A stretch of DNA of 64,000 nt from an uncultured Ruegeria sp. (GCF_947497005.1 NZ_CANMFF010000015.1:1-64000); one strand, 5' to 3'. Positions 1-8,070 are shown, counted from the stretch's first letter. Program-made: numbers and translations. Notes: generated by a model not told the origin, from the letters alone.

Positions 1-79
1 CGTCGACAACGCATACGGCGACAGAAACCTAATCTGCACATGCCCCCCAATGGAAGCGTACGAAGAAGCAGCAGAGTGA
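1..79 (+). CDS. gcvP: Glycine dehydrogenase (decarboxylating), C-terminal end only
   Basis: The reading frame that enters at the left edge ends at the TGA at 77-79 and encodes VDNAYGDRNLICTCPP followed by an acidic tail. The DNAYGDRNL.C.C pattern is the typical extreme C-terminus of the P protein of the glycine cleavage system, which decarboxylates glycine and passes the aminomethyl group to the H protein. Only about 25 codons are visible, so the identification rests on this short signature. A clear terminator follows. Glycine and serine metabolism fits the serC-serA-serB genes downstream. Confidence 0.8.
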   Translation, partial: VDNAYGDRNLICTCPPMEAYEEAAE

Positions 80-89
80 AGCCACCAAA

Positions 90-115
90 CCCTGCCGGAC
101 ATCGGCGGGGTTTTT
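90..115 (+). terminator. Intrinsic terminator after gcvP
   Basis: CCCTGCCG and CGGCGGGG form an 8-bp stem with one G-T pair around a 5-nt loop, followed directly by five T residues. This closes the gcvP transcript before the serC leader. Confidence 0.85.
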
Positions 116-215
116 CGCCAATCGGAAACTCGTGTTCTGATTTGAGCCCCTTTCAGATGTCGTTTTTACCTAATGAAGTGTCTTTTCCACTTGCTGCAGG
201 TGCGAAGGGCCCATA

Positions 216-274
216 GGTCTGTCCGTGGGACACCCCTCCCCAACGAGGGGCGTGTATCTGGAAGGGTAATACAC
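216..274 (+). ncRNA. Structured leader of serC, probable serC RNA motif
   Basis: Three consecutive hairpins fill the last 60 nt before serC. TGTCC/GGACA (220-232) has a 3-nt loop. CCCCTC/GAGGGG (233-250) has a 6-nt loop. GTGTAT/ATACAC (252-274) holds the ribosome-binding sequence GGAAGGG in its loop and ends at the base before the ATG. A conserved 'serC' RNA motif upstream of serC in Rhizobiales and Rhodobacterales is known from comparative genomics, and this leader has the expected position and a matching hairpin series. What it senses, if anything, cannot be read from the sequence. Confidence 0.65.
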
Positions 275-1456
275 ATGACGATTGAACAACCGGTGTCGCA
301 GGACACCGTGCGCAAACCTGATATGCGGCCGACGAATCCGCGTTTTTCTTCGGGCCCCTGCGCCAAACCCCCCACATTTGATCTGACCAAACTGGCCGAT
401 GCCGCCCTGGGGCGTTCGCACCGTGCTGCTGTTGGCAAAGACAAGCTAAAGGCCGCCATTGAAGGCACGCGTGAGATCTTGGGTATTCCTGAGGATTATC
501 GCATAGGCATCGTTCCCGCGTCTGATACTGGCGCGGTTGAAATGGCGCTGTGGTCGCTACTGGGCGAGCGCAAGGTCGAGATGTTGGCCTGGGAGAGCTT
601 TGGTTCGGGCTGGGTCACGGATGTGATCAAGCAGCTTAAGATTGATGCTGAAGTCAAGACCTCAGACTATGGGCAGATTGCCGATCTGGGTTCTGTCGAT
701 TTCGCGAAAGATGTTGTCTTTACATGGAACGGTACGACCTCAGGGGTGCGCGTGCCAAATGGCGATTGGATTGCCGATGACCGTCAGGGATTGACGATCT
801 GTGATGCAACATCGGCGGCTTTTGCGATGGACCTGCCCTGGGACAAGCTGGATGTCACCACGTTTAGCTGGCAAAAAGTGCTGGGCGGTGAAGCAGCCCA
901 TGGGATGCTGATCCTGTCGCCCCGTGCTGTGGAGCGGCTAGAAAGCTACACCCCCGCGTGGCCGTTGCCCAAGATTTTCCGCCTGACCAAAAGTGGCAAA
1001 CTGATCGAAGGCATCTTTACCGGTGCCACGATCAACACGCCCTCGATGCTGGCGGTTGAGGATTATCTGTTTGCGCTGGATTGGGCGCGCTCGGTCGGAG
1101 GATTGCAGGGGCTGATCGCCCGTGCAGATGCCAATGCCGGAGCGGTGCACGCTTTTTGCGATCAGAACAACTGGATTGCCAATCTGGCCGAAGATGCGGC
1201 GACGCGGTCGAACACATCCGTGTGCCTGAAGTTCACCGACGCCCGAATTCAGGACGGTTCGGCATTTGCCAAGGCCGTTGCCAAACGACTGGAGGCTGAG
1301 AACATCGCGCTGGATATCGGGGCCTATCGCGATGCACCCGCAGGCTTGCGCATCTGGTGCGGTGGCACGGTCGAAACCTCAGATATTGAGGCGATGTTGC
1401 CTTGGCTGGCATGGGCTTTTGAGGCCGAGATCGCAGCGCAAGCCGAAGCTGCCTGA
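275..1456 (+). CDS. serC: Phosphoserine aminotransferase
   Basis: SerC converts 3-phosphohydroxypyruvate and glutamate to O-phosphoserine and 2-oxoglutarate with PLP, the second step of serine synthesis. The protein is about 393 residues, and the N-terminal RPTNPRFSSGPCAKPP is typical of the alphaproteobacterial form. The PLP lysine is in TTFSWQKVLGGEAAHG, near residue 203. The frame is open from an ATG at 173, but that would translate the leader hairpins. The ATG at 275 has GGAAGGG 8 nt upstream and gives the family N-terminus. serA follows 58 bp downstream on the same strand, so the two are probably cotranscribed. Confidence 0.95.
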   Translation: MTIEQPVSQDTVRKPDMRPTNPRFSSGPCAKPPTFDLTKLADAALGRSHRAAVGKDKLKAAIEGTREILGIPEDYRIGIVPASDTGAVEMALWSLLGERKVEMLAWESFGSGWVTDVIKQLKIDAEVKTSDYGQIADLGSVDFAKDVVFTWNGTTSGVRVPNGDWIADDRQGLTICDATSAAFAMDLPWDKLDVTTFSWQKVLGGEAAHGMLILSPRAVERLESYTPAWPLPKIFRLTKSGKLIEGIFTGATINTPSMLAVEDYLFALDWARSVGGLQGLIARADANAGAVHAFCDQNNWIANLAEDAATRSNTSVCLKFTDARIQDGSAFAKAVAKRLEAENIALDIGAYRDAPAGLRIWCGGTVETSDIEAMLPWLAWAFEAEIAAQAEAA

Positions 1457-1464
1457 CCTTTTTA

Positions 1465-1484
1465 CCGGGCCGCTTTAGGCCCGG
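1465..1484 (+). other. Intercistronic hairpin between serC and serA
   Basis: CCGGGCC and GGCCCGG form a perfect 7-bp stem with a 6-nt loop in the 58-bp gap. No T run follows, so it is more likely an RNA stability or processing hairpin than a full terminator. Confidence 0.5.
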
Positions 1485-1514
1485 ACCCTCCATATAATTC
1501 AAGGACCAGAGAAC

Positions 1515-3110
1515 ATGGCCCCCAAAGTACTCGTATCTGACAAGCTCAGCGAAACCGCCGTGCAGATCTTCCGCGACCGTGGCATTGACGTGGATTTCAT
1601 GCCCGATCTCGGCAAAGACAAGGACAAGCTGGCCGAGGTGATCGGTCAATATGACGGCCTTGCCATTCGCTCGGCTACCAAGGTCACGCCAACTCTGCTG
1701 GAGAATGCAGATAATCTGAAAGTCATTGGCCGCGCAGGAATCGGCACCGACAATGTCGATAAGGATGCCGCATCAAAAAAAGGGGTGATCGTGATGAACA
1801 CACCTTTTGGCAATATGATCACCACCGCCGAACACGCCATTGCAATGATGTTCGCCGTGGCGCGGCAAATCCCCGAGGCCAGTACCTCGACCCATGCGGG
1901 CAAGTGGGAAAAGTCCAAGTTCATGGGAATCGAACTGACCAACAAGACGCTGGGTGTCATTGGCGCGGGCAATATCGGTGGCATCGTGTGCGAACGCGCA
2001 TTGGGCCTGAAGATGAAAGTCGTCGCCTATGATCCCTATCTGGGCGAAGAGAAAGCCGCCAAGATGGGTGTGGAAAAAGTTGAGCTGGATGAGCTGCTGT
2101 CGCGCGCCGACTTCATCACCCTGCACGTGCCGCTGACGGATCAGACCCGCAATATTCTGAGCCGCGATAATCTCGCTAAAACCAAGAAAGGCGTGCGTAT
2201 TGTCAACTGTGCCCGTGGTGGGTTGGTCGATGAACAGGCTCTGGCTGAAATGCTGCAATCCGGTCATATTGCCGGCGCGGCGTTTGACGTATTCAGCGAA
2301 GAGCCCGCCAAGGATAACGCCCTGTTCAACTTGCCCAACGTGGTCTGCACGCCGCACTTGGGCGCTGCCACGACCGAAGCGCAGGAAAACGTGGCGCTGC
2401 AGGTGGCCGAGCAAATTTCGAACTATCTGTTGACCGGCGCGGTCGAGAATGCACTGAACATGCCCAGTGTAACGGCGGAAGAAGCCAAGTTTATGGGTCC
2501 GTGGATCAAGCTGGCTGGCCATCTCGGCAGCTTCATCGGCCAGATGACGGATGAGCCGATCAAGGCGATCAACATTCTTTATGATGGTGTGGCCGCTGAA
2601 ATGAACCTCGCGGCACTGAACTGTTCGGTGGTCGCCGGGATCATGAAAAAGTTCAACCCCGAGGTGAACATGGTTTCGGCCCCGGTTGTTGCCAAAGAGC
2701 GCGGGATCAAAATCTCGACGACCAATCAGGACAAATCGGGCGCGTTCGAGGGCTATATCAAAGTCACCGTTGTGACCGACAAGCGCGAGCGTTCGATCGG
2801 CGGCACCGTGTTTAGCGACGGCAAGCCGCGCTTCATCCAGATCAAGGGCATCAATATCGATGCCGAGGTCGGTGCCCACATGCTCTATACCACCAACGAA
2901 GATGTTCCGGGTATCATCGGCGCGCTGGGTCAGACCATGGGTGAAAACAACGTAAATATCGCGAACTTTACCCTCGGCCGATCCGAGGCCGGAGGTGAGG
3001 CGATTGCATTGCTCTATGTAGACGAACCGGTTCCGGCCGAAGCGCGTGCCAAACTGGCGGAAACGGGTCTGTTCACACAGGTCAAGCCGTTGGAGTTTGA
3101 TGTCGCCTGA
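1515..3110 (+). CDS. serA: D-3-phosphoglycerate dehydrogenase
   Basis: SerA oxidises 3-phosphoglycerate to 3-phosphohydroxypyruvate with NAD, the first committed step of serine synthesis. At 531 residues it is the long form: a substrate-binding half, a Rossmann NAD domain with GVIGAGNIGG near residue 146, the catalytic histidine in TPHLGAAT near residue 280, an intervening domain, and a C-terminal ACT domain (about residues 458-531, containing NVNIANFTLGR) that normally senses serine. It lies directly downstream of serC, and a strong terminator follows. Confidence 0.97.
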   Translation: MAPKVLVSDKLSETAVQIFRDRGIDVDFMPDLGKDKDKLAEVIGQYDGLAIRSATKVTPTLLENADNLKVIGRAGIGTDNVDKDAASKKGVIVMNTPFGNMITTAEHAIAMMFAVARQIPEASTSTHAGKWEKSKFMGIELTNKTLGVIGAGNIGGIVCERALGLKMKVVAYDPYLGEEKAAKMGVEKVELDELLSRADFITLHVPLTDQTRNILSRDNLAKTKKGVRIVNCARGGLVDEQALAEMLQSGHIAGAAFDVFSEEPAKDNALFNLPNVVCTPHLGAATTEAQENVALQVAEQISNYLLTGAVENALNMPSVTAEEAKFMGPWIKLAGHLGSFIGQMTDEPIKAINILYDGVAAEMNLAALNCSVVAGIMKKFNPEVNMVSAPVVAKERGIKISTTNQDKSGAFEGYIKVTVVTDKRERSIGGTVFSDGKPRFIQIKGINIDAEVGAHMLYTTNEDVPGIIGALGQTMGENNVNIANFTLGRSEAGGEAIALLYVDEPVPAEARAKLAETGLFTQVKPLEFDVA

Positions 3111-3139
3111 CGCGGTCTGTTGAGTTTGAGAAACAGTTC

Positions 3140-3175
3140 AGGACCCGGTTATGTCAATACCCGGGTCCTTTGTTC
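3140..3175 (+). terminator. Intrinsic terminator after serA
   Basis: AGGACCCGG and CCGGGTCCT form a perfect 9-bp stem with a 12-nt loop, followed by a T-rich tail. An ATG at 3151 in frame with the next gene lies inside this hairpin, which argues for the later start of that gene. Confidence 0.88.
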
Positions 3176-3231
3176 TCACAAGCCGCGATCTGAGGCACAA
3201 GCGAGCTGAACCTTACGGTGGGAGGATGTCT

Positions 3232-3960
3232 ATGACACAGCCTGTCTATGTTATTGGTGATCTGCACGGGCAGGTGGTCGAATTGGAGCGTGCGCTGTCT
3301 CTGATCCAACGCGACGGCGGACCTGATGCGCAGATTGTGTTTCTGGGCGACTACGTGGATCGCGGCCATGACAGTCGCAGGCTGATCGACCGCCTGATTG
3401 CCGGGCGCGATGCGGGCCGAAACTGGATTACACTGCTGGGCAATCATGACCGCATGTTCGCCTGGTTCCTGGAGGACACGCCGCGTCACGATCCGCATTT
3501 GCTTGTGGGGTACCACTGGCTGCATGACCGGCTGGGCGGCGTCGAAACCCTGCGTAGCTATGGGATTGAATTCGAAGGCCAGATCCGACTGGAGGATCTG
3601 CATCAGATGGCGCGGGTGGCTGTGCCGAAATCGCACCTGACTTTCCTGCGCGATCTGGTGCTGATGCATCAAACGCCCGAGCTTGCCTTTGTTCACGCAG
3701 GAATTCGCCCGAGTGTGCCGCTCAATGAACAGCAGGCAAGTGATCTGGTTTGGATCAGGCAGGATTTTCACCAACATAAAGGCCCGCACCCCAAGCTGAT
3801 CGTGCATGGCCATACGCCCGTGGATCAGGCAACGCACTACGGCAATCGCGTCAATCTGGATACGGGGGCCGGGTATGGGCGCCCGGTGGGCGTTGCCGTG
3901 TTCGAAGGGCAGACCTGCTGGGAATTGACCGATCAGGGCCGCTTGCCATTGATGCCCTGA
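3232..3960 (+). CDS. Calcineurin-like metallophosphatase (serine/threonine phosphatase type)
   Basis: The protein is about 242 residues. It carries the metal-binding motifs of the phosphoprotein phosphatase type: GDLHGQ near residue 9, GDYVDRGHDS near residue 40, GNHDR near residue 76, and later histidines in FVHAG and VHGHTP. These fix a two-metal centre that hydrolyses phosphate esters. Similar bacterial proteins act on phosphoproteins or dinucleoside polyphosphates, and the substrate here is not evident. GGAGG at 3221-3225 sits 6 nt before the ATG at 3232. A possible role near serine biosynthesis is inferred only from position. Confidence 0.85.
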   Translation: MTQPVYVIGDLHGQVVELERALSLIQRDGGPDAQIVFLGDYVDRGHDSRRLIDRLIAGRDAGRNWITLLGNHDRMFAWFLEDTPRHDPHLLVGYHWLHDRLGGVETLRSYGIEFEGQIRLEDLHQMARVAVPKSHLTFLRDLVLMHQTPELAFVHAGIRPSVPLNEQQASDLVWIRQDFHQHKGPHPKLIVHGHTPVDQATHYGNRVNLDTGAGYGRPVGVAVFEGQTCWELTDQGRLPLMP

Positions 3961-3995
3961 GTTACCTCGTTCGGGTAGGACACTGGAGATTGAAT

Positions 3996-4874
3996 ATGTA
4001 TGTCGCCACTTTGCTGACAAACCCGGCAGCACCTTCGCTGGACCGCGCCTTGCCCGAGTCGCTGCGCAACGCCTGGGGCGGTGGGGATGTCCTCTGGCTC
4101 AGCCCGGATGAGGCGGCAGAGTTCGAACTGAGCGATATGCCCGACAATCGCTGGGATGTTTGGACGGACCTTCAGGGGATGGGTGTCGACCTGATCGTGC
4201 ATCCAGTAGACGGGCGGCGCAAACAGATGCTGCTGGCCGATATGGACAGTACGATGATTCAGCAGGAATGCATTGATGAGCTGGCGGATGAGGCCGGCGT
4301 TGGTGAACGGGTAAAGGACATTACAGCCCGGGCCATGAACGGAGAGCTGGATTTCGAAGGTGCCCTGATCGAACGGGTGGGTTTGCTGAAAGATCTGGAT
4401 GAAAGTGTCATCGATAAAGTCCTGAACGAACGGATCACCCTGATGCCCGGAGGCAAAGAACTGCTGGCGACGATGCGGGCGAATGGCGCGTTCGCCGCGC
4501 TGGTGTCTGGTGGTTTCACGGCCTTCACCTCGCGGGTGGCAGAACTGCTGGGGTTTAATGAAAACCGGGCCAACACTCTGCTGGCGAAAAACGGCAGGCT
4601 GACGGGTGGTGTGGCGCGCCCCATCTTGGGGCGTCAGGCCAAGATCGAAGCGCTGGAGCAGATTTCCACGCGTCTTGGGTTGTCTGAAGATGACGTGATC
4701 GCCGTGGGCGATGGGGCCAATGACCTTGGAATGCTGGGTCGGGCCGGAACCGGCGTGGCGCTTCATGCCAAACCTTCAGTAGCCGCGAAATGCGACGTGC
4801 GGGTCAATCATGGCGACCTGACGGCACTGCTTTATCTGCAAGGTTACAGCCGCACCGATTTTGCAGGCGATTAA
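3996..4874 (+). CDS. serB: Phosphoserine phosphatase
   Basis: SerB dephosphorylates O-phosphoserine to serine, the last step of the pathway begun by the upstream serA and serC. The HAD nucleophile motif is LLADMDSTMI near residue 77, the conserved threonine/serine motif is LVSGGFTAF, and the metal-binding motif GDGANDLGMLG lies near residue 238. The protein is about 292 residues, with the short N-terminal domain typical of proteobacterial SerB. A TTG at 3990 is in frame, but the ATG at 3996 has GGAG 7 nt upstream. Confidence 0.95.
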   Translation: MYVATLLTNPAAPSLDRALPESLRNAWGGGDVLWLSPDEAAEFELSDMPDNRWDVWTDLQGMGVDLIVHPVDGRRKQMLLADMDSTMIQQECIDELADEAGVGERVKDITARAMNGELDFEGALIERVGLLKDLDESVIDKVLNERITLMPGGKELLATMRANGAFAALVSGGFTAFTSRVAELLGFNENRANTLLAKNGRLTGGVARPILGRQAKIEALEQISTRLGLSEDDVIAVGDGANDLGMLGRAGTGVALHAKPSVAAKCDVRVNHGDLTALLYLQGYSRTDFAGD

Positions 4875-4890
4875 CTGAGACTATCTTTTA

Positions 4891-4908
4891 TTTAACATTT
4901 GTGTTAAA
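4891..4908. promoter_or_regulatory. Inverted repeat before the ArsR-type regulator, probable operator
   Basis: TTTAACA and TGTTAAA are perfect 7-bp arms separated by TTTG, ending 8 bp before the regulator start codon. The AT-rich palindrome has the size and position of an ArsR-family dimer site, which suggests autoregulation. Confidence 0.6.
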
Positions 4909-4916
4909 TATCGGTC

Positions 4917-5246
4917 ATGAGCACGCTTCTGACCGCCTTTTCAGCTTTGTCCGACGCCACCCGCTTTTCGATTGTCGAACAGTTGATGGAGCAAGGCGAG
5001 CTGCCCGCAGGTGACCTGATCGAAGGGCGCGGCATATCCGGTGCGGCGATCTCGCGCCACCTCAGAGTGCTGCGCGAAGCGGGGCTGGTGCAGCAGCGCG
5101 TACAAGGAACGCAGCGGATGTATTCCATCCGGTCTGAAGGGCTGCGGGCGATTGCCGACTGGGCCATTTCCAAGCGGCATTTCTGGGAAGGCAGCCTCGA
5201 CCGTTTGAATGATATTATCGAAAGGGAGAATTCATGGCCGACCTGA
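4917..5246 (+). CDS. ArsR-family transcriptional regulator
   Basis: The protein is 109 residues with a single winged helix-turn-helix domain. It begins LLTAFSALSDATRFSIVEQL and has the recognition region GAAISRHLRVLREAGLV near residue 40. It has no cysteine pair of the metal-sensing kind, so it is not an obvious metal sensor. It overlaps the following SRPBCC gene by 13 bp and is followed by a YCII-like gene. This triplet recurs in Rhodobacteraceae, where the regulator is expected to repress its own operon. The palindrome immediately upstream is the probable site. Confidence 0.88.
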   Translation: MSTLLTAFSALSDATRFSIVEQLMEQGELPAGDLIEGRGISGAAISRHLRVLREAGLVQQRVQGTQRMYSIRSEGLRAIADWAISKRHFWEGSLDRLNDIIERENSWPT

Positions 5247-5662
5247 AACTGGAACGGGAATTCCCCGTCAGCCCCGAAGAACTGTTTGCGTGGATCAGCG
5301 ACGGCACCAAGTTGCTGCAATGGTGGGGGCCCGAAGGGATGCACGTACCCGAACACAATCTGGATTTTTCTCGCACCGGTCCGTGGTATTCGGTGATGGA
5401 GAATGGCGAGGGCCAGCAATACAAGGTCTCTGGCCATGTCACGCATGTTGACCCGCCCAAATCGGTTGGCTTCACTTGGGGGTGGCATGACGATCAGGAT
5501 CAACGCGGCGCAGAAAGCCATGTGACCCTTTCCGTCGCTGTGACGGAAAACGGTGCCCGCCTTGTGCTGGACCACCGCGAATTGGCCGATGCCGAAGCAG
5601 CTGCGAACCACAATCAGGGTTGGACGTCTTCGTTGCGCAAACTCGAAGCGAAGTGCAAATAG
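5234..5662 (+). CDS. SRPBCC (AHSA1-type) domain protein
   Basis: The protein is 142 residues covering one START-like ligand-binding domain of the activator-of-Hsp90 homologue type. It begins KLEREFPVSPEELFAWISD and has the conserved WWGPEGM and GFTWGWHD segments. Such proteins fold around a hydrophobic cavity. A ligand is not known for this subgroup. It starts within the end of the ArsR gene, with GGGAG before the ATG, so it is translationally linked to that regulator. Confidence 0.85.
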   Translation: MADLKLEREFPVSPEELFAWISDGTKLLQWWGPEGMHVPEHNLDFSRTGPWYSVMENGEGQQYKVSGHVTHVDPPKSVGFTWGWHDDQDQRGAESHVTLSVAVTENGARLVLDHRELADAEAAANHNQGWTSSLRKLEAKCK

Positions 5663-5684
5663 GATTTTATAAGGGAGAAGTAAT

Positions 5685-6005
5685 ATGCCTCAATTTTTGT
5701 TTGTCTATCACGGGGGGCACACCCCAACCGACCCCGCCGAGATTGAGGCGACCATGGCCGCCTGGGGCGCGTGGTTTCAGGGCATGGGCGAAGCCCTCGA
5801 TATCCCCGGCAACCCGGTCGGGCAGTCCTACACGGTCAGCAACAGCGGGGTTGTTGACAACGGCGGCGCGAATCCGGCCTCAGGCTTCACGGTGATCAAA
5901 GCCGACAGCATCGACGCCGCGACCGAGATGGCCAAAGGGTGTCCTATGGTCGTCAACGGTTCGGGCTCGGTCGAAGTGGCCGAGGTGCACGAGATCGAGA
6001 TGTAA
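5685..6005 (+). CDS. YCII-related domain protein
   Basis: The protein is 106 residues and starts MPQFLFVYHGG. It has the dimeric alpha/beta-barrel features of the YCII/DGPF family, including a histidine in the first strand and the late segment GCPMVVNGSGSVEVAEVHEI. GGGAG precedes the ATG. It is the third gene of the ArsR-SRPBCC-YCII set and ends close to the converging asparaginase gene. The catalytic role is unknown. Confidence 0.82.
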   Translation: MPQFLFVYHGGHTPTDPAEIEATMAAWGAWFQGMGEALDIPGNPVGQSYTVSNSGVVDNGGANPASGFTVIKADSIDAATEMAKGCPMVVNGSGSVEVAEVHEIEM

Positions 6006-6010
6006 AGACC

Positions 6011-7009
6011 TTAGCCGGGAAATCCCGGCGCAGGTTTGATCACACCACATTCCAGCCCGCGTCGGCTGTATTGCGTGGCGTTCATGAATTTGCGGGTGGC
6101 CGGGTGATCGGCCTCCAGCACACCAAGGCTGACCAGAATGGCAGCAATCGCGCATTCGCTGGCGCGGGTGGTGCCATCGGTGATCTTCAACGCAACACCC
6201 ATGCGTTTTTCCGGGATGATGGCGACAAACACGGCCTCGGCCCCGGTCTTGATCGCAACACGTCCGTTCATCGCGCGCATCAGCTCCGTGCAGGCGCGGG
6301 TCTCACCCGCGACCAGTTCAGGGTGTTTGACCATCGCTGCAACCAGTTGCGCCGCCGCGTCGCTGGAGCGGTCGGACCGGTCTGCGGCAGAAGCAAACCA
6401 AGCCATCGACCGGGCCAGACCGGTTAGTGATGTTGCGAAATTCGGGGCCGAGCACCCGTCTATGCCATAACCCGGGCTGGTCTCGCCCGTCGTCTCTTCG
6501 ATCGCTGACAGGCAGGCTTGCTGGACCGGATGGTCGATCTCCAGGTATTCCAATCCCGCGCCCATATGCTGGCCCAGTGTGAGAAATCCGCAATGCTTGC
6601 CGGAACAGTTGTTGTGAATCTGGCAGGGCGTATCGTCGGCCAAAATCAACCGGTCGCGTGCGGCAGTATCCGCTGGTTCTTGTGGGCCGCAGCGCAAGAC
6701 ATGCTCGTTCAATCCCAGATGATCCAACCATGCTGTCACGCGGTCCGTGTGGATCGCAGCCCCGTTGTGTGAGGCGCAGGCCAGCGCCAGATGCTCACTG
6801 GTCAGCCCGTATTTCGCCGCTGCCCCGGATGTGATCAGCGGAAGCGCCTGAATCATCTTGGCGGACGATCGCGGATAGATGACCGCGTGGGGGTCGCCCC
6901 AGCTGCGCACAATTTGACCCGCGTCGTCACAGATGACCGCGTGACCCAGATGCAGGCTTTCCAGCAGAGCGCTACGCCACAGTTCTGTCATTGGTACGGG
7001 CTGCGTCAT
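6011..7009 (-). CDS. Asparaginase, thermolabile (Rhizobium etli type) family
   Basis: The protein is 332 residues and belongs to the asparaginase family first known from R. etli (Pfam PF06089), unrelated in sequence to the E. coli enzymes. Conserved segments are YPRSSAKMIQALPL, CASHNG, NNCSGKHCGFLTLG and the SPGYGIDGCSAPNF region. It should hydrolyse L-asparagine to aspartate and ammonia in the cytoplasm, as there is no signal peptide. GGAGG lies 5 nt before the ATG at 7009. It is divergent from the IalB-like gene. Confidence 0.88.
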   Translation of the reverse strand: MTQPVPMTELWRSALLESLHLGHAVICDDAGQIVRSWGDPHAVIYPRSSAKMIQALPLITSGAAAKYGLTSEHLALACASHNGAAIHTDRVTAWLDHLGLNEHVLRCGPQEPADTAARDRLILADDTPCQIHNNCSGKHCGFLTLGQHMGAGLEYLEIDHPVQQACLSAIEETTGETSPGYGIDGCSAPNFATSLTGLARSMAWFASAADRSDRSSDAAAQLVAAMVKHPELVAGETRACTELMRAMNGRVAIKTGAEAVFVAIIPEKRMGVALKITDGTTRASECAIAAILVSLGVLEADHPATRKFMNATQYSRRGLECGVIKPAPGFPG

Positions 7010-7051
7010 CTGGACCTCCGAAATTTATGCGCAAAAATCTGCCAATCGCCC

Positions 7052-7068
7052 TTTCGCCTGTGGCGAAA
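7052..7068. promoter_or_regulatory. Inverted repeat in the divergent asparaginase/IalB region
   Basis: TTTCGCC and GGCGAAA are perfect 7-bp arms around TGT. It is the only clear structure in the 178-bp divergent intergenic region, so it may be an operator for either gene. No local regulator is obvious. Confidence 0.4.
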
Positions 7069-7187
7069 CCTGCGTTAGTGTGTGTATGTCGGCAATCATC
7101 GGAATACGCAACGTAATAGACGAACCGGCAGGGTTCGCAGCGCTTCCGATGGGTATGAGGTAAGGGTCGAGCTAGGAGGCTGGACAA

Positions 7188-7724
7188 ATGGGATCAATGC
7201 TCGTTCGTACGATTGCGGGTCTGTGTGTGGCAGGCATCGCCGCTTCTTCCGCAATCGCCCAACAAGCGACAAGTACAAACCGTGTCGCGGCAAAAACGGA
7301 TTGGAGCGTATTTGTCGAAGACGATCCTACCGAATGCTGGAGCGTCTCGGCACCGAAAGAAACCGTGAACACCCGAGGTGGGCGTGTGGTTTCAGTGCGA
7401 CGCAGCGACATCCTGCTGTTCGTGTTCTATCGCCCTAATGCCGAGGTCAAAGGGCAATTGACCTTTACCGGCGGCTATCCGTTTGCCGCAGGTTCGACGG
7501 TGAACCTGAATGTGGACGGAACCGAGTTCGAACTGTTCACGGAAGGTGAATGGGCTTGGGCCGCGTCGGATGCGGATGATGCCAAGATCGTCACCGCCCT
7601 GAAGCGCGGAACCGAGGCTGTTCTGACCGCCCGGTCGGAACGCGGGACGCAGACGAAAGACACTTTTTCGTTGCTGGGCTTTACGTCAGCGATCGAAGAC
7701 GCTGAGAAACGCTGCACCAACTGA
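7188..7724 (+). CDS. Secreted IalB-family (invasion-associated locus B) protein
   Basis: The protein is 178 residues. The signal peptide LVRTIAGLCVAGIAASSAIAQ is cleaved near residue 24, followed by one IalB-like domain containing WSVFVEDDPTECWSVSAPKE, RRSDILLFVFYRP and the C-terminal GFTSAIEDAEKRC. The two cysteines (ECW and the terminal RC) are placed to form the disulfide usual in this family. The Bartonella namesake is linked to erythrocyte invasion, but IalB proteins are common in free-living alphaproteobacteria, where their periplasmic role is unclear. AGGAGG lies 8 nt before the ATG. Confidence 0.85.
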   Translation: MGSMLVRTIAGLCVAGIAASSAIAQQATSTNRVAAKTDWSVFVEDDPTECWSVSAPKETVNTRGGRVVSVRRSDILLFVFYRPNAEVKGQLTFTGGYPFAAGSTVNLNVDGTEFELFTEGEWAWAASDADDAKIVTALKRGTEAVLTARSERGTQTKDTFSLLGFTSAIEDAEKRCTN

Positions 7725-7748
7725 TCCCACAGCACCACATGATACTTC

Positions 7749-7775
7749 GGCCTCGCCCATTTAGCGGGGCCTTTT
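7749..7775 (+). terminator. Intrinsic terminator after the IalB-like gene
   Basis: GGCCTCGC and GCGGGGCC form an 8-bp stem with one G-T pair and a 7-nt loop, followed by TTTT. Confidence 0.75.
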
Positions 7776-7867
7776 ACGTTTGGTCATCTGCTTGATATGA
7801 TCCCAGTCAAAGTTTCGAATGTGACAATATGGATTCATTGCTTCAGTCACCAAGAGAGGACATTGTG

Positions 7868-8038
7868 ATGAAGCAAAACACCTGGATCACTCTGGTTTTG
7901 GTCGCATCGGTTACTGTGCTGGGCGCTTGCGAGAAAAACGCTGACTCCTACCCGATATCGGGTGAGCAATGTGGCCCTGAAGATCCGGTCCAGACTCTGG
8001 ACGCAAACGACTGCTACACGCCGCCGCCGGTAAACTGA
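7868..8038 (+). CDS. Small predicted lipoprotein
   Basis: The protein is 56 residues. The N-terminus MKQNTWITLVLVASVTVLGAC is a lipoprotein signal with lipobox LGAC, so the mature product starts at Cys21 and has only about 36 residues, including two further cysteines. The ATG at 7868 has GAGGA about 7 nt upstream. An in-frame start at 7829 would put extra residues before the signal and lacks a ribosome site. No known domain is seen. The gene stands alone between two hairpins. Confidence 0.7.
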   Translation: MKQNTWITLVLVASVTVLGACEKNADSYPISGEQCGPEDPVQTLDANDCYTPPPVN

Positions 8039-8047
8039 TCAAAAGGG

Positions 8048-8070
8048 CCCGGCATGTTCAACGTGCCGGG
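8048..8070 (+). terminator. Hairpin after the small lipoprotein
   Basis: CCCGGCA and TGCCGGG are perfect 7-bp arms with a 9-nt loop about 10 bp past the stop. The T run is weak (TCTGTC), so termination efficiency is uncertain. Confidence 0.6.

Noticed and set aside
173..274. Longer SerC beginning at the ATG at 173
   Set aside because: It would translate the three leader hairpins and add 34 residues foreign to the family. The ATG at 275 has a well placed ribosome site.
1773..2879. Long open frame (368 codons) on the minus strand inside serA
   Set aside because: Mirror frame of a highly conserved gene, with no ribosome site or recognisable domain.
3154..4766. Overlapping minus-strand open frames across the metallophosphatase and serB
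   Set aside because: They follow the codon bias of the plus-strand genes and have His/Gln-rich composition typical of antisense frames.
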